NCBI RefSeq assembly: GCF_045348435.1
Contig: NZ_CP157484.1
Location: 4,402,001 to 4,466,000, forward strand
DNA: 64,000 bases
From: Alsobacter sp045348435
GTDB lineage: Bacteria; Pseudomonadota; Alphaproteobacteria; Rhizobiales; Beijerinckiaceae
Direction: 5' to 3'
Numbering within the stretch: the first letter of the stretch is position 1; each line of letters starts with the position of its first letter. Shown here one piece after another: positions 8,493 through 18,105 of this stretch. A program made the translations under genes and the position numbers. Below the pieces are notes generated by a model that saw nothing but the letters and a program-made list of their open reading frames with translations, made no database searches and had not been told where the DNA came from.

Positions 8493-9473
8493 TCACTCAC
8501 CGGTCGCCAGACTCGCCTGGACCGGCGCGGCGGCCTTCCTGACATAGCCCTCGTCCAGCGCCGCGATGTCGAGATCCAGCGACAATTCCCGCGCCAACCA
8601 TTCCAGCACCATCGCCATCGAGCGCGCATAGCGCTTCGCCCGCGGGAAGACGATCCAGTGGCCCGTATAGACCACGTCCTCGCACAGGCCCTGGAGGGGC
8701 CGCACGAGCCGGCCGGACGCCAGCTCCCGTTCGGCCAGCAAGGTCGACTCCAGCGCCACCCCGATCTCGTCGGCGGCGGCGCTGAGCGACATGAAGCTGC
8801 GGTCGAAGCGCGGGCCGTTCGGCACGGGCGCGACCAGGCCGTTGGCCGCGAACCAGGCCGGCCATCGCACTTTCTTGTTGTCGCTCTCGATCAGCGTCAG
8901 CTTCATCAGGTCCGCGGGCGTCCTGATTTCGCGCGCCAGCGACGGCGCGCAGACGGGCGTGACGGTTTCCGTGCCCAGCGGAACCACGATCACGCCCTGC
9001 TGCAGCAGGCGCCCGTAATGCTCGGCGGACGGGACGCCGTACACGATGTCGGCGTCGAACTCGTCGGCCAGGAACCGCGTGTAGTCGGTGCCCGTCGCGA
9101 GCCTCAGCTCGAGGCCGGGACACTCCGCCAGCAACCGTTTCAGGCGCGGCACGAGCCACTGGGCGGCGAAGCTCGGCGCGCAATGCAGCTTGAACAGCTG
9201 CGGCTTGCGCGCCGCGACGCTGCCGATGCCGAGCTGCAATTCGCCGAAGCCGCGCGCCACATGCCGCATCAGCGTCTCGCCTTCCGGCGTCAGCCGGATG
9301 CTGCGGCCTTCGCGCTCGAAGAGCACAGTTCCGAGATCCCGCTCCAGCCCGCGGATGGCGTGGCTCACGGCGCTCGGAGACAGCCCGAGGTCGTCGGCCG
9401 CCAGCCGGAAGGAGCCTGTCCGCGTCGCCGCCTCGAAGGCGCGCAACGCCGTGAGATGGAGATTGCGGATCAT
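8493..9473 (-). CDS. LysR-family transcriptional regulator (GcvA-like)
   Basis: Regulator of 326 residues. The N-terminal winged helix-turn-helix is LTALRAFEAATRTGSFRLAADDLGLSPSAVSHAIRGLE (about residues 5-42), followed by a periplasmic-binding-like effector domain (FKLHCAPSFAAQWLVPRL is typical of GcvA-like members). The start at MIRNLHL is preferred over an 11-residue-longer version because the conserved HTH begins directly after it. It lies 98 bases upstream of the SDR gene on the same strand and is probably the regulator of that sugar cluster. Confidence 0.92.
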   Translation of the reverse strand: MIRNLHLTALRAFEAATRTGSFRLAADDLGLSPSAVSHAIRGLERDLGTVLFEREGRSIRLTPEGETLMRHVARGFGELQLGIGSVAARKPQLFKLHCAPSFAAQWLVPRLKRLLAECPGLELRLATGTDYTRFLADEFDADIVYGVPSAEHYGRLLQQGVIVVPLGTETVTPVCAPSLAREIRTPADLMKLTLIESDNKKVRWPAWFAANGLVAPVPNGPRFDRSFMSLSAAADEIGVALESTLLAERELASGRLVRPLQGLCEDVVYTGHWIVFPRAKRYARSMAMVLEWLARELSLDLDIAALDEGYVRKAAAPVQASLATGE

Positions 9474-9629
9474 GGCCGCAGGATGGAGCCGAGCGCCGCA
9501 TCCCACAAGGATTTCGCGAGGGCATCACAGCCAGCGAAGTCTGTGAGGTCTCCGGACACCTCAAAGGCGGCGTGAACCGATGGACGCCAGGCATGCGTCT
9601 CGGCCGTTCGCCACCGCCTCGCACCTGCT

Positions 9630-9962
9630 TTAAGCGTATTCGGGTCGCGCCGGTGTAAAGACGTCCAGGTTGAGGACTGCTTCGTCGCCGATGACCTCGC
9701 CCCAGTGCTCGACGTTCGGCGGGACCACCAGGAGCTGGCCCGGACCGAGAATGTGTTCTTCACCACCGACCACGAACCGTATCCTGCCTGCCAGGATGTA
9801 GGCGATCTGCTCGTTGGGGTGGGAGTGCGGCTTGGGCTCATGGCCGGGCTGGAGCCGGTGGAGCGCCACAGTCGCGCCGTCGCCCGTAAAGCCCTTGCGC
9901 TCGACGCCGGGGCGGACCGGCGTCCACGGGATGTCGTTCCAGTTGATCGTGGGAATGCTCAT
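9630..9962 (-). CDS. Small cupin-domain protein
   Basis: Single-domain cupin of 110 residues. Motif 1 (HEPKPHSHPNEQIAYILAGRIRF) carries the two His and Glu metal ligands, and motif 2 (GPGQLLVVPPNVEHWGEV) the last His. Start at 9962 is preceded by GGAG. It is the last gene of the leftward IclR-hydantoinase-Liv operon, 26 bases after livH. Small cupins in catabolic operons may be sugar or acid isomerases, dioxygenase-like enzymes or ligand sensors; none can be selected from sequence. Confidence 0.88.
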   Translation of the reverse strand: MSIPTINWNDIPWTPVRPGVERKGFTGDGATVALHRLQPGHEPKPHSHPNEQIAYILAGRIRFVVGGEEHILGPGQLLVVPPNVEHWGEVIGDEAVLNLDVFTPARPEYA

Positions 9963-9988
9963 CGGCGGATCTCCGTTTGGTGTGACGC

Positions 9989-10867
9989 CTACTTGGCCGC
10001 GCCCAGGATGCCGCCGGGACGCAGGAACAGGAACACCAGCAGCATCGAAAGCGCCGCCACGTTCTTGAGGCCGGACCCAAGAGCCGCGATCGCGCCGGCC
10101 TGCACGAGCCCGAGCAGCAGGCCGCCCAGAAAGGCCCCGAGCGGACGCCCGAAGCCGCCCACGATGGCGGCGATGAAGCCCGAGATCGCGAACGGCACGC
10201 CGACGTTGAACGCCGTGTACTGCGTCGGGGTGATCAGGATGCCCGCCGTGGCCCCGAGCGCCGCGCTCAGCGCAAAGGACAACGCCAGCATGCGCTTGAC
10301 CGGGATGCCCTGCAGCGCCGCCGCCTCGCGGTCGATCGAGCACGCCCGCATGGCCTTGCCGGCCAGCGTGTAGCGGAAGAAAGCCGTCAGGGCCGCGATC
10401 ACGAGCGCCGACGCGCCGAGGATCCAGAGCAGCTGGACGCTGATCGCGACGCGCCCGAGCATCAGGGGCGGCACGTCGGTGAACACCGGCAGCGTGCGCG
10501 GCTGGTCGCCGGCCGCCAGCAGCGTGGCGCGCTCCACCACGATCTGCGCCGCGAGCGTCGCCAGGATCATGACGAACATCGTCGCGTTGCGGTCCCACAG
10601 CGGACGCACGACGAGGCGCTCCAGCAGCATCCCCATGGCGGCCACCACCACGATGGCCACCGCGGCGGCTGGCAGAAGCGGCACGCCGTATCGCATCAGC
10701 AGCAGCTGCGTCAGCATTCCGCCCAGCATCACGAACGCGCCCTGGGCGAAGTTCACGATGCCGCTCGCGTTGTAGATCACGCAAAAGCCGATGCCGATCA
10801 GGCCATAGATGCAGCCCGTGCCGAGGCCGCTCACCAGCACCTGGGCGATGTAGGTCGGGTCAGCCAT
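9989..10867 (-). CDS. livH: Branched-chain-type ABC transporter permease, LivH family
   Basis: Hydrophobic permease of 292 residues with about eight membrane helices. It has the LivH signatures GLIGIGFCVIYNASGIVNFAQGAFVMLGG near the N-terminus and AISGFIAAIVGGFGRPLGAFLGG towards the C-terminus. Start at 10867 overlaps the livG stop by eight bases. Works with LivM, LivG, LivF and the binding protein of the same operon. Although annotated as branched-chain amino-acid transporters, this family imports many aromatic and aliphatic acids and amides, so the hydantoinase neighbours are a better guide to the substrate. Confidence 0.92.
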   Translation of the reverse strand: MADPTYIAQVLVSGLGTGCIYGLIGIGFCVIYNASGIVNFAQGAFVMLGGMLTQLLLMRYGVPLLPAAAVAIVVVAAMGMLLERLVVRPLWDRNATMFVMILATLAAQIVVERATLLAAGDQPRTLPVFTDVPPLMLGRVAISVQLLWILGASALVIAALTAFFRYTLAGKAMRACSIDREAAALQGIPVKRMLALSFALSAALGATAGILITPTQYTAFNVGVPFAISGFIAAIVGGFGRPLGAFLGGLLLGLVQAGAIAALGSGLKNVAALSMLLVFLFLRPGGILGAAK

Positions 10868-11633
10868 CGGCGATCTCCACTCCACCCAGATAGGCGGCGA
10901 TCACCGCCGGGTGGGCGCGCACCTCGGCGGGGGCGCCCTCCGCGATCTTGCGGCCGAAATCGAGCACAACGACCCGGTCGGCGACGTTCATCACCAGCGA
11001 CATGTCATGCTCGATCAGCAGCACCGTCACGCCCTGGTCCGCGATGGTGCGGATCACGGCCGCGAGGCGCTTCGACTCGGCGGCGTCCAGCCCGGCCGCG
11101 GGCTCGTCGAGCAGCACGAGCCTGGGGCTCGCCGCCAGAGCGCGCGCCACTTCGAGCAGGCGCTGCTGGCCATAGGAGAGCACCTTGGCGGGTTGGTCGG
11201 CGACGTCCAGCAGGCCGACCAACGCCAGCAACTCGCGGGCGCGCGCCGAGACGGCGGCCTCCTCGCGCCGGGTTGAGCCCGGGCGCAACACCGCCGCCAG
11301 GAGGCCGCTGCGGGTTTGCAGATGCTGGCCGACCTTGACGTTGTCGAGCGTCGTCAGGTCCGGAAAAAGCTGCACCAGCTGGAACGTGCGCACGAGGCCC
11401 CGGGCCGCGAGCCTGTCCGGCCGAATGCCGACGATGTCCTCGCCATCGAAGAGGATGCGGCCCTGGTCGGGCGTCAGGAAGCCGGACACGAGGCTGAACA
11501 GCGTCGTCTTGCCGGCGCCGTTGGGGCCGATCACCGCGGTGACGCCCTTCGCGGGCACGTCGAAGCTGACGTCGCCCGTGGCGGTGACGCCGCCGAAGCG
11601 CTTGGTGACGCCCTGGACGCTGAGGCGGGTCAT
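10860..11633 (-). CDS. livG: Branched-chain-type ABC transporter ATP-binding protein, LivG family
   Basis: ATPase of 257 residues. Walker A is GPNGAGKTT (about 36-44), the ABC signature is LSYGQQ, Walker B LVLLDEPAAGLD, switch region LIEHDMSLVM. The LivG-specific C-terminal end (FGRKIAEGAPAEVRAHPAVIAAYLG) is present. Start ATG at 11633 overlaps the livM stop (ATGA), and its own stop overlaps livH, so the genes are translationally coupled. All catalytic motifs are intact. Confidence 0.95.
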   Translation of the reverse strand: MTRLSVQGVTKRFGGVTATGDVSFDVPAKGVTAVIGPNGAGKTTLFSLVSGFLTPDQGRILFDGEDIVGIRPDRLAARGLVRTFQLVQLFPDLTTLDNVKVGQHLQTRSGLLAAVLRPGSTRREEAAVSARARELLALVGLLDVADQPAKVLSYGQQRLLEVARALAASPRLVLLDEPAAGLDAAESKRLAAVIRTIADQGVTVLLIEHDMSLVMNVADRVVVLDFGRKIAEGAPAEVRAHPAVIAAYLGGVEIADG

Positions 11634-12607
11634 CGATCGGCGCTCCGCGGGCGGGCCTTCGCCCTGTCGAACAGCGAGGCGAGGCCGCGCGGCGCGTAGA
11701 TGAGGATCACGATCAGCGCCGCCCCGTAGGCGAGGTCCTGGTAGTCCTTGAAGCCGCGGAACACCTCCGGCATCAGGCTGACGATCAGCGCGCCCACCAG
11801 CGGCCCCGCGACGCTGCCGACGCCGCCCACATACAGCATCGTGAATCCGAGGATCACCATGTGCAGGCCGAACACCTCGGGGCTCACATAGCCGACCACG
11901 TGCACGAACAGGCACCCGGCCAGCGCCGCGAAGGCGGCCGAGACCAGGAATGCGAGCAGCTTGGTGCGGGCGACGTCGACGCCCAGCGCCATGGCGCCGT
12001 TCTCGCTGGCGCCGAGCGCCAGGAAGGCGCGGCCCATCCGGGAGTCGCGGATGCGCGCCGAGATGAAGGTCGACGCCAGCACGATGGCGACCAGCAGCGC
12101 GAGCTGGCCGCGATCGGACGTCACCTCATAGGAGCCAACGCCCAGCGGCGGGATGCCCGAGATGCCCAGATAGCCCTGGGTCACGGACTGCCACTCCACC
12201 GCGATCTCATACGTGATCAGGCCGATCGCCAGCGTGCCCATCGCCAGGTAGTGGCCCTTGAGGCGCAGCGTCGGGTAGCCGATCACCAGCGCGAGCAGCA
12301 CCGCCGCCGCCACCCCGGCCCCCATGGCGGGCACGACCGGCCACCCGTAGGTCGTGGTCAGCACCGCCGACATGTAGCCGCCTACCGCCGCGAAGGCGTT
12401 CTGCCCGAACGAGACCTGGTTGGTGTAGCCCATGAACAGGTTCAGGCCGGTGACGAACACCGCGTATACGAGCGCAAAGCCGATCACGGTCGCCGGGTAG
12501 CCGCCGGCCACGAAGCCGTAGCCCACGAAGAGCGCCGAAAGGCCCCATGGCAGCAGGCGAAGCACGCTGCGCCAGTCAGGTGAAGTAGTACTGCGCAAGG
12601 TCTTCAT
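11630..12607 (-). CDS. livM: Branched-chain-type ABC transporter permease, LivM family
   Basis: Membrane permease of 325 residues with LivM signatures (LNLFMGYTNQVSFGQNAFAAVGGY; GVDVARTKLLAFLVSAAFAALAGCLF; TMLYVGGVGSVAGPLVGA). ATG at 12607 is chosen since it starts shortly before the first membrane helix; it overlaps the livF gene by 32 bases. It pairs with LivH to form the membrane channel of the importer in this operon. Confidence 0.92.
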   Translation of the reverse strand: MKTLRSTTSPDWRSVLRLLPWGLSALFVGYGFVAGGYPATVIGFALVYAVFVTGLNLFMGYTNQVSFGQNAFAAVGGYMSAVLTTTYGWPVVPAMGAGVAAAVLLALVIGYPTLRLKGHYLAMGTLAIGLITYEIAVEWQSVTQGYLGISGIPPLGVGSYEVTSDRGQLALLVAIVLASTFISARIRDSRMGRAFLALGASENGAMALGVDVARTKLLAFLVSAAFAALAGCLFVHVVGYVSPEVFGLHMVILGFTMLYVGGVGSVAGPLVGALIVSLMPEVFRGFKDYQDLAYGAALIVILIYAPRGLASLFDRAKARPRSADR

Positions 12608-13307
12608 GGCTCGTGATCTGATCGGCGTCCAGGCTGGCCGCGATGCGGCCAAGGGAAAGCACATACACGCGGGTGGCCATCTTCAGCGCCGCCGGCGCCT
12701 TTTGCTCGACCAGCAGGATCGGCAGCCCCTCGTCGCGCAGGGTCGCGAGCTTCTCGAAGATCTCGGCCGTGATGCGGGGCGCGAGGCCCAGCGACGGTTC
12801 GTCGAGAAGCAGGATCTTCGGGTCGCCCATCAAGGCGCGCCCGATGGCGAGCATCTGCTGCTCGCCCCCCGACATGGAGCCGGCGAGCTGCGCCCGCCGC
12901 TCGCCGAGGCGGGGAAACAGCTCCAGCACGCGCGCCAGCCGGCGCTCGAATTCGGGCTTGTCGCGGCCCAGCCGGTAGGCGCCGAGCTGCAGGTTTTCCT
13001 CGACGGTCATCGGCCCGAAGATGCCTCGCCCCTCGGGCACCAGCACCACGCCGCGCGCACTCACCGCCACGGCGTCGCCCCGCGGCAGCGGCTTGCCCTG
13101 GAACATCACCTGCCCGGTCGTGGAGGTGAGCCCCAGGATCGCGCGCAGCAGCGTCGACTTCCCGGCCCCGTTGGGGCCGAGAATAGCGACGAGCTCACCC
13201 GTCCGGACACGGATGTCCGTCGGGGCGAGGACGCGCACGTGCCCGTAACGGGCCGTGAGCGCCTGCGTCTCGAGGATCGCGTTGCCGGGCGCGCTCGCCA
13301 GCGTCAT
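12576..13307 (-). CDS. livF: Branched-chain-type ABC transporter ATP-binding protein, LivF family
   Basis: Second ATPase of the importer, 243 residues. Walker A is GPNGAGKSTLLRAILG, the LivF-type block VLVPEGRGIFGPMTVEENL follows, then signature MSGGEQQMLAIGRALM and Walker B ILLLDEPSLGLAP. ATG at 13307 overlaps the stop of the binding-protein gene (ATGA). With LivG it forms the heterodimeric ATPase. Confidence 0.95.
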   Translation of the reverse strand: MTLASAPGNAILETQALTARYGHVRVLAPTDIRVRTGELVAILGPNGAGKSTLLRAILGLTSTTGQVMFQGKPLPRGDAVAVSARGVVLVPEGRGIFGPMTVEENLQLGAYRLGRDKPEFERRLARVLELFPRLGERRAQLAGSMSGGEQQMLAIGRALMGDPKILLLDEPSLGLAPRITAEIFEKLATLRDEGLPILLVEQKAPAALKMATRVYVLSLGRIAASLDADQITSHEDLAQYYFT

Positions 13308-14443
13308 TGAACGACCTTGACCTTGCCGTCGCTGATCGTCGCGATGAAGAACGGGTTCTTGGTCAGGCCCTGATGCACGGTCGCGCTCATGTCGTAGACG
13401 CCGGTCGTGCCCTGGAAGCCGCTCAGCGTCTCCAGCGCGTCGCGCACGGCCGGACCCTCGATCGACTTCGCCTTCTCAATCGCCGCCACGGTCAGCATCA
13501 CGCCGTCCCAGCCGCGCGAGGCCCAGTTCGGGTCGCGGTCCTGGAACTTGGCCTTCCAGGGATCAAGGAACTTGCCGATCTCGCTCTTGAGCGGACCGGC
13601 CGGCAGGCCCTCGTAGACCTGCGAGGGCGAGGCCACGAATAGGAACTTGTCGCCCAGCACCTCGGCCACCGGCTTGAACACCGCGATGTCCTCCAGGCTG
13701 GTAAGCATCAGGAGGTCGCCGCCGAGCTGCTTGATGTTCTTGGCGGCCGTGAGGGTCGTGCCGCCCAGGCCGATCTTCAGGATCGCCTTGGCGCCGGCCG
13801 CCTTCATCTTGGCGATCTGGACGGAGAGGTCCGCGTCGTCCTGCTTGTACTGCTCGACGCCCACGACCTCGATGCCGTAGTCGGCCGCCGACTTCTCGGC
13901 CGCCGTCTTTTGCAGGTTGGCGTAGGGAGTGGGATCGTGCAGCACGCCGATCTTTTTGACGTCGGTCTTTTCCTTCAGGTATTCGAGCCGCTTGGTCACC
14001 TCGAAGCCGGCCGGCGGCAGGGTCGTGTAGGCCCATTTCACCTGGTCGGGCTGCTGCGGCAAAATCGAGCACAGCACCATCGGCACCTGGGCGCGCACCA
14101 CGAGGCCGGCGGCCGCGAAGTTGCCGGCGGAGACGCAGCCGCTGATGAAGATGTTGACCTTGTCGGAGGTCAGCATCTTTCGATAGACCGTGACGGCCTC
14201 CTGCGGCTCGGACCGATTGTCCTCCACAATGACCTCGAGCTTGCGCCCCGCGACGCCGCCCTTGGCGTTCACGGCCGCGACCGCGAGCTCCACGCCGTCG
14301 CGCCAGGCGCGGTCAACGGTGGCCGCATAGCCGGTGAGCCCGGCCGAGATGCCGATCTTGTAGGGTTCCTGGGCCAGCGCAGGCCCGCCGGCGACGACGC
14401 CGAGCGCGAGGCCGAGCGCAGCCATTCTCATCGTGTTCGTCAT
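13304..14443 (-). CDS. Branched-chain-type ABC transporter substrate-binding protein
   Basis: Periplasmic receptor of the Liv-type importer, 379 residues. Signal peptide (MTNTMRMAALGLALGVVAGGPALAQ) precedes a type I periplasmic-binding fold (YKIGISAGLTGYAATVDRAWRDGVELAVAAVNAKGGVAGRKLEVIVEDNRSEPQEAV). Start at 14443 fits the signal peptide; a longer frame upstream does not look coding. It lies 37 bases downstream of hyuB. Ligand is not known, but the position between hydantoinase and transporter genes suggests that it binds the hydantoinase substrate or a precursor. Confidence 0.9.
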   Translation of the reverse strand: MTNTMRMAALGLALGVVAGGPALAQEPYKIGISAGLTGYAATVDRAWRDGVELAVAAVNAKGGVAGRKLEVIVEDNRSEPQEAVTVYRKMLTSDKVNIFISGCVSAGNFAAAGLVVRAQVPMVLCSILPQQPDQVKWAYTTLPPAGFEVTKRLEYLKEKTDVKKIGVLHDPTPYANLQKTAAEKSAADYGIEVVGVEQYKQDDADLSVQIAKMKAAGAKAILKIGLGGTTLTAAKNIKQLGGDLLMLTSLEDIAVFKPVAEVLGDKFLFVASPSQVYEGLPAGPLKSEIGKFLDPWKAKFQDRDPNWASRGWDGVMLTVAAIEKAKSIEGPAVRDALETLSGFQGTTGVYDMSATVHQGLTKNPFFIATISDGKVKVVQ

Positions 14444-14480
14444 GGTTTCCCTCCCAATGTTTTGTTTCACGGACGCCCGT

Positions 14481-16028
14481 TTACTCGGGCGATCCGAACC
14501 CTCCGCCGCCCGGCGTCTCCAGCAGCACGACATCGCTGGCCTGCATGGTGAGCTTGCGCGGCTCGCTGACGTCCTGGCCGTTGATCTGGAAGCGGCCGGC
14601 CTTGCCGGGCATGCCGCCCCCGACCCCGTCCGGCCCGCTGTTGAGGCGGCTCGGCACCGCGTTCAGCAGCCATGGCTGGTCGGTCAGCATCCTGAACTGG
14701 ATGATCTGCCCGTCGCCGCCGCGCGAGCGGCCGGCGCCGCCGGAGCCCCGACGCAGCTCCTTGCGCTCGAACACGATCGGCATGGCGGCTTCGAGGATCT
14801 CGATCGGCACGGCCGCCACCCCGGTGGGGTAGCAGGTCGCGCTGGGCCCGGGCTTGGTGGCGCGCGCGCCCATGCCGCCGGAGTAGTTGAACATCGAGGA
14901 GGTGAAGGGCTCGCCGTCCGGCTTCTTGCCCTGGATCTGGATGGTCCACACTGCGCCCGACCCTTCGGCCAGCACGCGCTCGGGCATCACCTGATGCAGC
15001 GCCTTCAGGATCGGCATCGGCACATACATGCCCACCACGTGCCGGGCGTTCACCGGCGCGGGGTATTTGCAGTTCACGATCGAGCCGAGCGGCGCCTTGA
15101 TCTCGATCGGCGCGAGGCTGCCCGTGTTGTTGGGCAGCTCCGGGTTGAGGCAGCTGCGGATAGCGAAGGTCGAGTAGGCGTGCGTGTAGTTCAGCACCAC
15201 GTTGATGCCCATCGGCACCTGCATGGTGGAGCCCTCGAAGTCGACCGTGATCCCACCCTTTTCGGCGTCGATCGTGACGGCCGTCTTCAACGTGATCACC
15301 TGCCCGCCCGGCACGTCGAACTGGCTCTCGCCATGGTAGACGCCCGGCTTCAGCTTGCGAATGGCCTCGCGCGTGGCGTCTTCGGAACGCTGGATGATCT
15401 CGTCCGACAGCGTCTCGATGTCGTCGATGCCATGGCGGCGGCACAGCGCGATCAGGTGCTCGGCGGCCGCGTGCCCGCTCGAGACCTGCGCGGCGAGGTC
15501 GCCGAACACCGCGTCCGGCGTACGGACGTTGCGGCCGATGATGGCGTGCAGCACCGGATTCGGAACGCCGCGCTCATAGAGCTTCAGCGGCGGGATCCAG
15601 AGCCCCTCCTCATGGACGTCGCGCGCGCCGGCCCCGATGCCGTAGCCGCTGATGTCCGTGTGGTGGATGGTGGAGCCGATATAGGCGATCAGCCGCTCGC
15701 CGTCATAGATCGGCGTCAGGATGGTGATGTCGAAGAAGTGGCCGGCCGACAGCCACGGATCATTGGTGATCAGCACGTCGCCGGGCTCGCATTGTCCCTC
15801 GAAGAGCCGCACCAGATGCGCGCCCGCGAAGGCCAGCGAGTTGATGTGGCCGGGCGTGCCCGTGTTGGCCTGCGCGACCATGCGGCCGCGCAGATCGAAC
15901 AGCGCGCAGGCGAGATCGCCCGCCTCGCGCACGATGGGGCTGAAGGCGATGCGCTGCAGCGCCTTCGAGCGCTCCGTCACGATGCCGATGAGGTTGGACC
16001 AGAGGATTTCGAGTTCGACGCCGTCCAT
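14481..16028 (-). CDS. hyuB: Hydantoinase B / 5-oxoprolinase-type subunit
   Basis: Large subunit of an ATP-dependent amidohydrolase of the hydantoinase/oxoprolinase/acetone-carboxylase superfamily; 515 residues, the usual HyuB length. Family blocks include NTGTPGHINSLAFAGAHL, GDVLITNDPWLSAGHFFDITILTPIY and GSTIHHTDISGYG, and the C-terminal glycine-rich end TPGGGGFGSPE. It follows hyuA with a 4-base gap. The pair would open a cyclic amide (hydantoin, 5-oxoproline or a related lactam) or activate a ketone; the sequence does not discriminate between these. Confidence 0.92.
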   Translation of the reverse strand: MDGVELEILWSNLIGIVTERSKALQRIAFSPIVREAGDLACALFDLRGRMVAQANTGTPGHINSLAFAGAHLVRLFEGQCEPGDVLITNDPWLSAGHFFDITILTPIYDGERLIAYIGSTIHHTDISGYGIGAGARDVHEEGLWIPPLKLYERGVPNPVLHAIIGRNVRTPDAVFGDLAAQVSSGHAAAEHLIALCRRHGIDDIETLSDEIIQRSEDATREAIRKLKPGVYHGESQFDVPGGQVITLKTAVTIDAEKGGITVDFEGSTMQVPMGINVVLNYTHAYSTFAIRSCLNPELPNNTGSLAPIEIKAPLGSIVNCKYPAPVNARHVVGMYVPMPILKALHQVMPERVLAEGSGAVWTIQIQGKKPDGEPFTSSMFNYSGGMGARATKPGPSATCYPTGVAAVPIEILEAAMPIVFERKELRRGSGGAGRSRGGDGQIIQFRMLTDQPWLLNAVPSRLNSGPDGVGGGMPGKAGRFQINGQDVSEPRKLTMQASDVVLLETPGGGGFGSPE

Positions 16029-16032
16029 CGGA

Positions 16033-18105
16033 TTATCCCTTCGTGGCGACGATGCAGCCGAGGCTGTCGATGACGGCGACCCAGCCGGGCGGCAGGGCGG
16101 TGGTGGTCTCGCGCTCCTCGATGATCGCCGGGCCGGAGATCGACTGGCCCACCGCGAGATCGGCGCGATTGTAGACAGGGGTGTTCTGGCTGTCTGCCCA
16201 AGCGTGGACGAGACGGTGTCGACGCGGCTCGCCGGGCGATGAGCCCGCCCTCGGGACGGCCTTGACGGCGACCAGCGGCCCGCGCGCCGTCACCCGCCAG
16301 GTGACGATCTCGACCGGCACGTGCGAGGGGTTCATGCCGTAGAGCGTCCGGTAGGCTTCGGTGAAGCGATGTTCCACGTCCGCGAGATCGCGACCCGCGC
16401 GCGGGTCCTCGGCGAAGGTCACCGCCACTTCGTGCTGCTGGCCGACATACCGCATGTCCGCGCCGAAACTGAAGGTGACGTCGGCGGGCGCGCAACCGGC
16501 CTCGCCCAGCGCGGCGGTCGCCTCGGCTGTGAGCTCGTTGAGAATGGAGTCTACCCGGCCCCAGTCGAGCTCGCCGAGCCGACCGAGATCGCTGCGCACG
16601 AGGTCGAGCCGGACCGGCGTGACGAGCGTGCCGAAGGCCGACAACACGCTCGATTGCGGCGGCACGATCACGCTGGTGCTTTGCAGCAGGCTCGCGACCT
16701 CGCAGGCGTGGAGCGGACCAGCGCCCCCGAATGCGAACAGCGGCAAGCCGCGGTAGTCCACCCCGCGATCGGTCGCGTGCGTGCGCGCCGCCGACGCCAT
16801 CGCCTCGGTGACGACCCGGAACACGCCACGCGCGGCCTCGATCGTGGCGACATGCAGCTTGTCGGCCAGCGCCGCCACCGCGCGCTCGGTCGCCGGCAGG
16901 TCGAGCCGCATGTCGCCGCCGAGGAAGTTCTCGGCGTCGATGAGGCCCAGCATCAGGTCGGCGTCCGTCACCGTGACGTTCTGGCCGCCGCGGCCATAGC
17001 AGGCGGGGCCCGGCTGGGAGCCGGCGCTGTGCGGGCCGACCTTCAGCAGCCCCAGCGCGTCCACATGCGCGATGGAGCCGCCGCCGGCGCCGATCTCGAT
17101 CATGTCGATGGACGGCACCGTCACCGGCAGGCCGCTGCCCTCCTTGAAGCGGTATCGCCGGTCGACCTCGAACAGGCCGGTGACGAGCGGCTGGCGGTTC
17201 TCGATCAGGCAGGCCTTGGCGGTGGTGCCGCCCATGTCGAAGGACATCAGCCGGTCGACGCCCAGCAGCTCGGCGTAGTGGCACGCCGCCAGCGCGCCGG
17301 CGGCGGGGCCGCTCTCGATCATCCGGACGGGATTGCGCCCTGCCGTCTCGGCCCCGACGACGCCGCCCGAGCTCAGCATGATGAGCGGCGTGTTGGCGAA
17401 GCCCTCGCTGCCCAGACGCTCCGAGAGGCGGCGCAGGTAGGGCTGCGAGATCGGCATCGCGTAGGCGTTCACCGTCGTGGTCGACGCCCGCGGATATTCG
17501 CGGATCTGCGGCGCCACGTCCGAGGAGCAGCAGATGAACAGGTCCGGCAGCGCGTCGCGCAGGCCGGCGACCACCAGCCGTTCGTTCTGGGCGTTGGCGA
17601 AGCTGTTGAGGAAGCACACCGCCACGGCCTTGGCGCCGCTCGCCGCCACCTGCTCGACCAGCGCGGCGATCGCCGCCGGGGTTGGCTCCTGCGTGACGCG
17701 GCCATCCGCCAGCGTGCGCTCCGCCACCCCGAAGGTGAGCTCCGCCGGCGCCAGCGGCTCCGGGAACTCGATCTGCGGGTCGTACATCTCGTAGCGGTGC
17801 TCGTTGCGAATATAGAGCACGTCGCCGAAGCCCTCGGTGGTCACCAGCGCGGTGGGCTGGCCCTTGCGCTCGATCAGCGCGTTGGTCACCACCGTGGTGG
17901 CGTGCACCACCACGCCGCCGACGTCGGACGGCTGGACGCCGGCCTTGGCCAGCACCGCATGGACGCCGCCGAAAAAGCCTTCCAGCAGGTCGTGGTGGGT
18001 GGTCAGTGTCTTGTCCACCGTCAGCGCGCCGCCAGCGTGGCGCAGCACGATGTCCGTGAATGTGCCGCCGATGTCGACAGCGAGCGAGTACGTCATGGGG
18101 GTCAC
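16033..18105 (-). CDS. hyuA: Hydantoinase A / 5-oxoprolinase-type subunit
   Basis: ATP-binding subunit of 690 residues. The N-terminal phosphate-binding motif is DIGGTFTD (about residues 11-18), typical of the hydantoinase A/oxoprolinase family, and later blocks (SFDMGGTTAKACLIE; GAGGGSIAHVD; FAFGGAGPLHACEVA) also match. A GTG at 18105 overlapping the IclR stop (GTGA) is used; an in-frame ATG lies three codons later at 18096 and could be the true start. Together with hyuB it forms the catalytic core of the operon. Confidence 0.92.
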   Translation of the reverse strand: MTPMTYSLAVDIGGTFTDIVLRHAGGALTVDKTLTTHHDLLEGFFGGVHAVLAKAGVQPSDVGGVVVHATTVVTNALIERKGQPTALVTTEGFGDVLYIRNEHRYEMYDPQIEFPEPLAPAELTFGVAERTLADGRVTQEPTPAAIAALVEQVAASGAKAVAVCFLNSFANAQNERLVVAGLRDALPDLFICCSSDVAPQIREYPRASTTTVNAYAMPISQPYLRRLSERLGSEGFANTPLIMLSSGGVVGAETAGRNPVRMIESGPAAGALAACHYAELLGVDRLMSFDMGGTTAKACLIENRQPLVTGLFEVDRRYRFKEGSGLPVTVPSIDMIEIGAGGGSIAHVDALGLLKVGPHSAGSQPGPACYGRGGQNVTVTDADLMLGLIDAENFLGGDMRLDLPATERAVAALADKLHVATIEAARGVFRVVTEAMASAARTHATDRGVDYRGLPLFAFGGAGPLHACEVASLLQSTSVIVPPQSSVLSAFGTLVTPVRLDLVRSDLGRLGELDWGRVDSILNELTAEATAALGEAGCAPADVTFSFGADMRYVGQQHEVAVTFAEDPRAGRDLADVEHRFTEAYRTLYGMNPSHVPVEIVTWRVTARGPLVAVKAVPRAGSSPGEPRRHRLVHAWADSQNTPVYNRADLAVGQSISGPAIIEERETTTALPPGWVAVIDSLGCIVATKG

